Source: Euborellia annulipes (Eukaryota; Arthropoda; Insecta; Dermaptera; Anisolabididae). From it: DNA of 64,000 nt. A program made the translations under genes and the position numbers. The notes beneath the pieces are model-generated. The model was not told the DNA's origin. It did no database searches and worked only from the letters and a program-made list of their open reading frames with translations. Where the stretch lies: assembly GCA_023213315.1 (NCBI GenBank), contig JAKCPI010005233.1:1-64000 (forward strand). Reading direction: 5' to 3'. Below, piece after piece: positions 41,501-50,500 of the stretch; within the stretch, counting starts at the first letter, position 1; the number at the start of each line of letters is the position of its first letter.

Positions 41501-44500
41501 CTAATTGCGCAAAAAAAATGTATAATCATTTTTTTATTTTGGAATTTGGTGTCAAAAAAGGTGAGATAAAGATGTTCTGTAGAAAATGCTTGTTCGAATA
41601 CATGAAAATATTTATGCATTGATGTTAAAAGCTCCGTAAAAAACTCTCGAGGAATTTGATTGGATGACTTCAAAGAATCGAACCTTTCGTCACCCCTCCC
41701 TTCCCTTTTCTAACACATCTCAATAAATTCTACCATTTCGGATATATGACCTTTTTAAAAACGAAAATTATTGGAATTATCTAAATTCTTATTTAAAAAA
41801 AAAAAATGGAGATAAAGGGAGAGATGCTGCCAAGCAGATGCGTTCCTGGTTAAATTTTCCCACCCGTTGAGGAAATTTACGTGTGAAAGAATTGAGATAA
41901 CAACATATACGTTGATTAACAGGAGAGAAAAATGTTTTCGAATATTGTCATATTTCCACTTGATCAATTACTTATTTTAATATAAAGGACAAAATTCTCT
42001 CTAGATGTATTATACGCAGACAGAGGGGGGATAAATTCACGAGATGCTGACTATTTAAACTTCAAACAAATTCCTTAAAAAAAATAAATTTATTTTTAAA
42101 AGATTAGTTTAACTCTAAATGTTTATAGAAAAAAAATGAGAATATACATTTTAAAGAGCATGTAAAAAATAATTAATTTTTAATCAAAATTGAGAAAATC
42201 GAAAAAAACTGAAAAAGTACATCAGTAAAGTACTAGTACTTTTTGGCCGATTTTGTTCAAAAGCTTATTTTCACGCCTCAAGGGGGTGCCTAATTGAAAT
42301 ATAAAATTTCAAACTTGTAGCTTATTTCTTTCATGCTCAAAAATGTCCACATACTGTATATGCACACACAGAGCAATTTGAGAGACGCACTTTTTGGACT
42401 CAGGAGACCTTAAACATGTATTTCCATCAAAATCTTGAGCTGGAATTTTTGACACGATCGCAATACTTTCCCTCTATAAGAGAAAGTAAAAATACTCTGA
42501 GCGTCAATGAAAATGTAACAGTTTGTTTCTTCTTAAAAAGACCTGTTCTATTCTACTTTAATGATATTCTTATTAATTATATAGCCCGACAATGCGGTCA
42601 CTAAGCAATTATGCTCAAATTCAATTAACAAAGAAAAAAAATTTACAAAATAATTATTGAAATTTGAGTTCGGTTAAAAAAAAATTTTTCCTCATGTTTT
42701 TCAATTTTTTGTTTGTTTTTGAGTCTATATATATTAATATATTGTATTATTTTTACCGAGAAATTTGGTCTACATATAATATTATTACAAATATTAAAAA
42801 GTTTGACAAAATTTATAGTCGAAAAACTATTCAACATATCGAAAAATGAAAGCAAATTTACATAAATAGGCCACTATTTTTTATGTAAAAAATATACGGT
42901 ACTTTTTAATCCTCAATCAAAATTTTAAAAGCCAGAAATTACACTAACGAACGGAGGTCTTAAACATATTTTATTAATTATCAAATTAATATAAGAATTC
43001 TTTAAAATTCTTTATTCAACAAATTTCTGATTGATCAAACAGACGACCTTTGATCCGGGTGATCAAATACAAAAAATAGTCCGAAAAATTAGTAAAAAGA
43101 TTTCAATGGTGCAACAACTCTATTGAAATAAATAAATATAAATGTATTATAAAACACAGACTTATGTAAATAATTATGAAGCATCAAAGCTTTAGTACTA
43201 GCCGAGCTTGAAGAATTCCTTGATCCTTTCATCCTTTTAAAATCCCTGATCCGGATAATTGAGAATCCCGATGACTAAGGTCCAAATAATTAAGTTTTTA
43301 CTGTATATAGAAAATACAGTTTTTTCGTTAAAAAATTTAATCAATTTGAAAAGATATTTTACTTTCAGTTTATAAAATAATTATGAAATGATAAAAAAAA
43401 AATTCTTAATCCCTTTTGCTAAGGCCTTAAATTACTTTTCCCCCTCACATAACGAAGTCCCCAATGAGTGAATCACATGAAACCCGGGGGAACTTTGAAA
43501 AAATCTGATTAAAAAATTCCCTCCTTGCGACCATCTATTACTCTTCTCTCTCGAGCATATTTACCTTTTTTTTAAATCCGTTTTTAGCAGTATTATGGGG
43601 GACATAAACCCATCTCGGTCAAATGATTTACATGTTACTGCCCTCTGTCTAATTTGCAGTCCAATCTACATCATTCTAGAATATTAAATCATTTTTAATG
43701 ACTAAAAGCCTTGTGAAGTACTAGAATCAAATTTCAAATAAGTGTTGAGTTAAAGAGAAAAAGCTTAATTTTAAGAGAATCATCATCCCCCCCCCCTTTA
43801 TCCACGCTTTTTTTCTTCACCTCGATACTTAGAGGGTTGAACTTGTTAACTGTATTATTGATAAGAAAAAAAATATATATAAAAAGAAAAAAATAGATAT
43901 ATTTATCAGCAGAATAAGCAGTCGAAACGTTGTACAGTATTTATATTTTTAATAAATAATTCATTATTTTTACTGGCGGATGCGAGATGTTGTGTTTAAT
44001 AGGGCCGGATCTAGGATGTATGTATACCCGTAAAAGTGAGTGTCCTGGTTCGAGTCCAGGGGGTCCGATTTGCCCAATCAAAATACAAACTCATCTCGCA
44101 AATTTTCCTTATCTACTATATACTTTAAATCATAATGTTTCAACTAGAGCCAACGGTTACAAGTTTAAATTTAAATAAATTTGAAAATATTTAAAATATT
44201 CATATCTCAGAATATATTTTTCCTGTCGACAATTTTGGAAAAAAAGAAAGCATTTGCCCCATCCATATTCTTTAAACTTTATAAAGGTAAATACAATTCA
44301 TATAAATTGTTATTGTTATTACCATATTTTTTCATTATTTATCTTTTCAGTCAATATTTAAATTTTTGTATTAAAGAAAATATTTTTTTATTATTTGTTT
44401 GTATTGAATGAAAATCGATTGTTTAAACAACTTTTTTTTATATATATATATATAGTAAATAGCAACAAAAAACATAGTCTTTTATCTTTTTGGTGTTAAA

Positions 44501-47500
44501 TTTTTTTTCTTTTCATTTTATCAATATAACTTTTTTTTTTACTAAACAAGTAGGGTAATCGCCCCTCAGTTCCGCCTTCTGATAAACTGTCTAATTCCTT
44601 GCAAGAAAAGCGGCCTTTTAGAAGGAAGAAGGGCGCAAAGGGCGCAAAAGGCGTAAAGGGCGCAAGGGGCGTCAGCTTGTAAAGCAGCAGCCATATCGTC
44701 TCTATTAGATGTTTATTAAACAAAAATAAAAGAAATAAACGAAATCTTAATTGCATTATGGAAATTGTATGCTCATTACATTGAAATTGAGCTGGCTTTT
44801 GCCCTCTCTCTCTCTCTCTCTCTCTCGATGGAGTTTCATTAATTTAATTTTCAAAGTATTATACATGTATTTACCTAGTATTGTTTCGAGGTGGGGTGCT
44901 GATTCAAATCGATTGGGGATTTATGGATTATATATATGAACTAATTAATTTCCATATTTGATGACTAATAAAATTTATTATTTTTGTCTGATAGAATAAA
45001 AACTAATTAAATATTCAATTAATATCACTCACTCACTCTGCAAGATTATAAAGAAAAAAAAATGGGTTATTTTGTAAATATAACGCTAACTTGTGTAGAT
45101 GGCCTTCGCTTTTTGAAGTTTTTTTATAATAATGGCACGTTTTCTATGTTAAAATATATTTTATACTATTGAAAAGCCGTTGGTATTTATTTGCCTGAAA
45201 TTCTCTCTTAGGCCGCGTTCACACTAGAGCAGGGCCAGATAAAGGGGCGGGCAAGCCCGGCGACTGTCTGGGGCGCCAATTTTGAGGGGCGCCGAATTAA
45301 AAAATAAAATATTTTTTTACATTCATAATATTTTTAGAAAAACATACAATAGTTTGCTGATTTAAAAGCAAGAAAAAAAATTTTTAAATTTTTTTCTATG
45401 ATATATTTTTACCTTGATTCGTATATATTTTATTTATTTTTTGAGATTATAATTTTTGTTTTTATTATTTTTTAAATAAATACATTTTTTACATTGTTCT
45501 TTAATAATTTTGATTAAAATTTTCTCCTTTTTTTTAGTTTGTAGCAAATTTAGATATTGTTGTATAAAAGGGCGCCAAAATTTGTTTTGCTCGGGCCGTT
45601 CAAAACTCTAGAACCGACCCTGCACTAGAGCGAAATGTCACCTGAGATACCAGTATCTTATGGACGATATATCACTCGGAAGGTTCACATTAGCGCGATG
45701 TCTTATTAAAAAATTGATTAGCCCAATGACGTCCGCCGTTTTTAACTTATATCGCGATGCGATATGAGTCGTTATCGCACTAGTGGATTCATTCAATTTC
45801 ATAGAACCTGCCAGTGCTGTGTGCATCGCGTTAGTGTGAACGCGGCCTTAGAGTCACTCAGCTTTCATCTATCATTATATAATCATGGTCGTCAGCGAGG
45901 GGTGGGGATGAAGGGGGAGGGCAAGAGACGGCGCTTGCTCCCCCTGAAAAATCAATAACTGCTGATCTAATAGAGAAAAAGTATAAATTCTAAAATAAAT
46001 AAATAAATAATATATTAAGGTAAATACTCTTCTAGACTAGTTGCATGCTGCAACCCCCTGGCTAGGGCCCTCATCATCATTCCCCGTTCATAATCTCGTT
46101 ATGGGGGAGTAAATTCCGTGCGAAATTTTAAATGTTTTTTTTTTATTTTAGTCTCCAAATTCATATGAACTATCATTAAAGACGAATAAAGATTTTAAAC
46201 GCGGTCATAATAATTGATTATTGATAATTTTTTTAGAACCCAGCCAACGATTTTAGTGTGCTCAACGCAGTTTGTAATTTTATTTCGAGCTTTTATCCGA
46301 TTGGCTCAAATGACATTGAATTAATTCTACATTAAATAGGAAAATATTAATAATAAAAAAACGTTTACCAATTATTATTTTATCAAGTGAAAAATTAAAC
46401 TATTTTCCCAGGTTATTATAAATAGAAAATATATTTAGGCTCGTATCCAAAAGTGATTAAACTATTAATTATATGAAAGGTCTAATGTAACGTATTCAGA
46501 CTATATTTTGAATCTGATCAGAGGGCAGCTCTCTTTTAGAAATATTATCCAGTCCAAACAAAAAGTGAATTCAACTACCAATTAAAAAATGTATATCCAA
46601 ATGGAATCATGTATAACAAACACTAGAAACACAACACGAATAATGAAATTAAACTAAATAGAATTTGCACATTTATTAGAAATAAGCATGACGACGTTCT
46701 ATATACTTGAATTGATTGAAGATGGTGAGAGTTTTCATAAGGGCTATCGGCCAGAAAATTCGCGTATTATAATCTATTTTGTAGATATTTCGATCCCTGT
46801 GAGATGGAATCAACTCGAGTACAAGCGACGGGTGTTTTGCGAATCGTCCCACATTCCTATCCAATTTGGTAAAGCATTAAGAGATGAGCTTGTCATGAAT
46901 GCAAATTTTATTTTTGCTTGTACTAAAGATTATTTCAGGAAAGAAATATGTACAAAATAAACTGATAATACGCAAATTATATGTTCCTGGCTGATAGTCC
47001 TTATGAAAACTATTTTGATATAATTTATTTATATACTAATGTAGTGGAAAAAATCCAGTACATCGAGAAGTTCATTTATTGCCTGTTGTCATAACATGAC
47101 AAAGTTTTTATTTAGTTTATAAACATTTGTGTTCAATTAAAAATGAGCTTATATTTATACGCATTTTTATTATAATTAAACTAATAGTTTATTTATATAT
47201 GCCTAATTATTGAAATTATGAATAAGAGCCATGAAATAAGAAATGATTGTATAGGCTAATTTAATTAAAATAATTTTAATTTTTTTTTTCATTCGAAATT
47301 TAAGAATGGCACAGAGCCCCTCTCTCTCGGTCTTTTTTTCTATATTAATTAAAATTAATTAGCGGTTTAATAAATTTTTAAATAGTGAACCTTAAACTGT
47401 TAGATCGTCTTGTCACTACTTCAGGAGGCAAGGACTAAATTCATTTTTAGAGAAGAGTTGAATGAGGAAATGCAAAATATTAAATTCACAATTCCATCTT

Positions 47501-50500
47501 TTATAAATTCAAGAAAAGTGTAGCTGATTTTTTGTTTCTTTACTTTTCCAATTAACCATTCACATGTGTGTGTTAAAATTCAAGTTTTTGGTTGGGTGAC
47601 TTAGAAAAATGAATGAACCAATACGATTTATTTGGGGGAGTGGCTTATTTTTAATGTTTTATGACTTATGGTTGTAAAATTCTCTTTTTTTTTTAAACTA
47701 AAAGTCAGCCATTTTCTTTCATTAATATGGCGGAGTTAATAAGAAAAGAATTTATTATATTTTACCAAAGTGTTTAATAACGCCCAGAACACAAATTAAT
47801 TGTTCATTATTTTTATGTAAAAAGGACAAAACTGAATATTATTTACCAATTAAAGGGTAGTGATTTGAAATAAAGAAATAAGTACTCACTGTCTAACCAC
47901 TTGGAGTCGTATTTGAGAGTTCGCTTGAACATGTATTCCCTGCGGCCAGTGGTGAGATTGTGCAGGTCCGTTCGGAAGATGACAGTGTCAGCCTTGGTGA
48001 ATTCAGCATTGGTACCACTATAGAGTCCAGGCAAGTTACCAGGATTGCCCGATTCAACCCAGACAGCAGTTGAGTTGTCCGCAGGATCGTATGGACATTT
48101 AGCTATACCCATCCCTACACCAGGCACGTACTCGTGTCTGGGTAGGTGTGTCAGGTTCGCCTGCAACACACGCCATGCCATGCCAAGTTCAAACTTGTTG
48201 ATATTAATTAATTAGATTAACAAGTCAAGATAAATGGCTCTTGTCGGGTTCTCTCTCTCTCTCTCTCTCTCCTTCCTCCAAGTTAATCAAATTATCTTCC
48301 AACTCAACTTCACAATTACATATAGGCTGTTCAAAAACGAATCCAATACCAAGAGACAGAAATGTTTCATTCAATTTAATAGATCACCCCTAACATTAAT
48401 AAAATCTCTCAAAATTTAAGCCGCCTTGATAATTAAAATGCACAAGCGCCAAAAAGCAGCCTTTTAAACTTGGAGCAAAGATTTTAAAGGATTGTGAAAT
48501 CTAAATTTAATAAAAAAAAAAAGTATTTTAAAAACAACGAATGTGAGTGTTCATTTCTAGTAGTTTAGGGATGAAAGTGGAAGCTAGGATATCTTCTATC
48601 TTTCTGACTCTTGTGTATTTCTTACCACTTAGACCAAAAACCCACCCACGCGAGGGGGAGTGAAATTTTAAGGCAGGAGGATCGGCTCAGACATCCTGAT
48701 GCTCACAAAAATAAGTAAAGTCAGCTTTTTTTAAACGGGAGAAAAAAACGACTTCATAAAAACTTATGAGAATATTTACAATTATAGAAAAAGTATTCGC
48801 TCTAAAGGTTAGAGAAAACAACTCTCAAGCTTAGAGAGAGCAAGTGCCTATAAGCTATGCAACCAAACACACACAGATGCATGTATATTTGCGTACACAA
48901 GCAAAATTTTTCAAACGCTTCTATTCGCTTAGTAACTCTTATCAAAAAACATTTAAAATACTCGTAAATAAATTAACATCATCTCTCTTAGTCTCTCATC
49001 TGTAAGCTCTCTAGGGAGGGCTGATCAGACCCAGCGAAGGTGTAGCCTACTTTTGGCTGATACATTTAACTGGTAGTATCTGTATCAGCCAAAAATATTC
49101 ATTGGCTAAAGATCTGAATTAGAGAGATGATAATTATTTATTTATATTTTTTATGTTTTTTGATAGGATTGATTAATTAATTGGAAATATTGTCTGTATG
49201 AACAAATAAGCTTGCATCTGTGAGTTTATCACTTGGTCTTTCTAAACTTTATGGTTTTTCTCACCGCTAAGGTGCACTGCTACTACTGGTGCACTGGTAA
49301 ATTATTTTTTTCATTTGAGGAAAGAATATATAAAATTAAATTATATTCTTAATTAGAGTGAGGTTTCCAAAAATTTTTGTTTAGTTTAATTTTATTTACC
49401 AGTAATTCAATGAAATTCTTAAAACCTCAAATTGACCCCATCTTAGAGCTAAAGAGAGAGCAAACAAATTTTTAGAATTTTGTCTGGTTTTTGATTTTAG
49501 TTTTTTTAAATATTTGTAAATTTTTGCCACGCGCACTTAAAAAGTTTCATCACCACGGGTCTAGATGCAGGAAATGGATAAACAAATTTAACATTTTCAT
49601 TCCATTGAAATAAAACATGAATGAAAATATTTCAAATTTCCTACACAATCCATTCATAGTTAAATTAAATATTTATGTGAACTAATTAATAAAATATTAA
49701 AATACATATCCGGATCGGCTAACATTGTTTGAGAGTAAGAATATAAATAAAAATTATTTATTTTCAGTGTTGATGAATTGCGTAGGCCAGCGGTTCCCAA
49801 CCACTTTTCCCGTAAAAAAACCACTGAGGCCCAGTGTATATGTAAACTTATATATTGGCTTATATAATTTTTATTTTTCCTTAGACGTCCGCGGCCCAGT
49901 TCCAAAAAGCCCGCGGCCCACGGGTTGAGGACCTCTGGGGTAGGCAATTAGAAATATTTGCATTAGAATTTAATTTTATTTAATTATAAATATATATATT
50001 ATTTTCTTTGTTTCCTATTTAATTTTACAAAATATTTTATCAAAATTTTTAAATTTTATTATATATAGCCTATAACAAGTATTTATAAAATTTAAATATT
50101 TTATCAAAGATAAACGTGTCGTGCTCAAAGTAGATTGGTTATTTACAATCAATCGCGAATGGATTGATATTCACCGATAGTGATCTAAAATAAGCCCACG
50201 CTGTTTGTGGTGTTCAGGCTTTTTTTATTTTGTTTTGATCGGTGTGGGTTTTCGATTTTTCCCCACCATTGACCCTGATGGACTTTTGATTTAGTCCTGG
50301 GCCGATATTAATTGTTTCAACTCGGATTCATTCCAACTTGGTGAGTGGCCAATTTGGTCTTTGATTGGAGATCAACTGTGATTTATCGAAATTAGAGAAA
50401 ATATCAATCCATATCAATGAATTAGGTTTGCAAATGGAAAAAACTCATTCCGAATATTCCATTTAATATGCGAATTTAGAGAAATTAATGAATTACGTCA

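Larger units (their letters stand above)
4035..47889 (-). other. 43.9-kb Sema2a-like intron packed with repeats
   Basis: This intron lies between exons B and C. No semaphorin exon or other host gene was recognised on either strand. The joined exons give an uninterrupted Sema sequence, so no coding exon is missing here. Nearly all identifiable content is mobile DNA, itemised separately. Confidence 0.85.

Noticed and set aside
44041..44062. Possible functional tRNA gene
   Set aside because: Only a T-arm is convincing; no matching acceptor stem or anticodon arm could be drawn.
46688..46960. 90-codon plus-strand open frame
   Set aside because: Protein-like composition, but no recognisable motif, and a single short frame in a repeat-rich intron is weak evidence.
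47843..48181. ATG upstream of exon B as a semaphorin start
   Set aside because: It lies in the intron before a consensus acceptor; class 2 homology begins at the splice site and continues from exon A.
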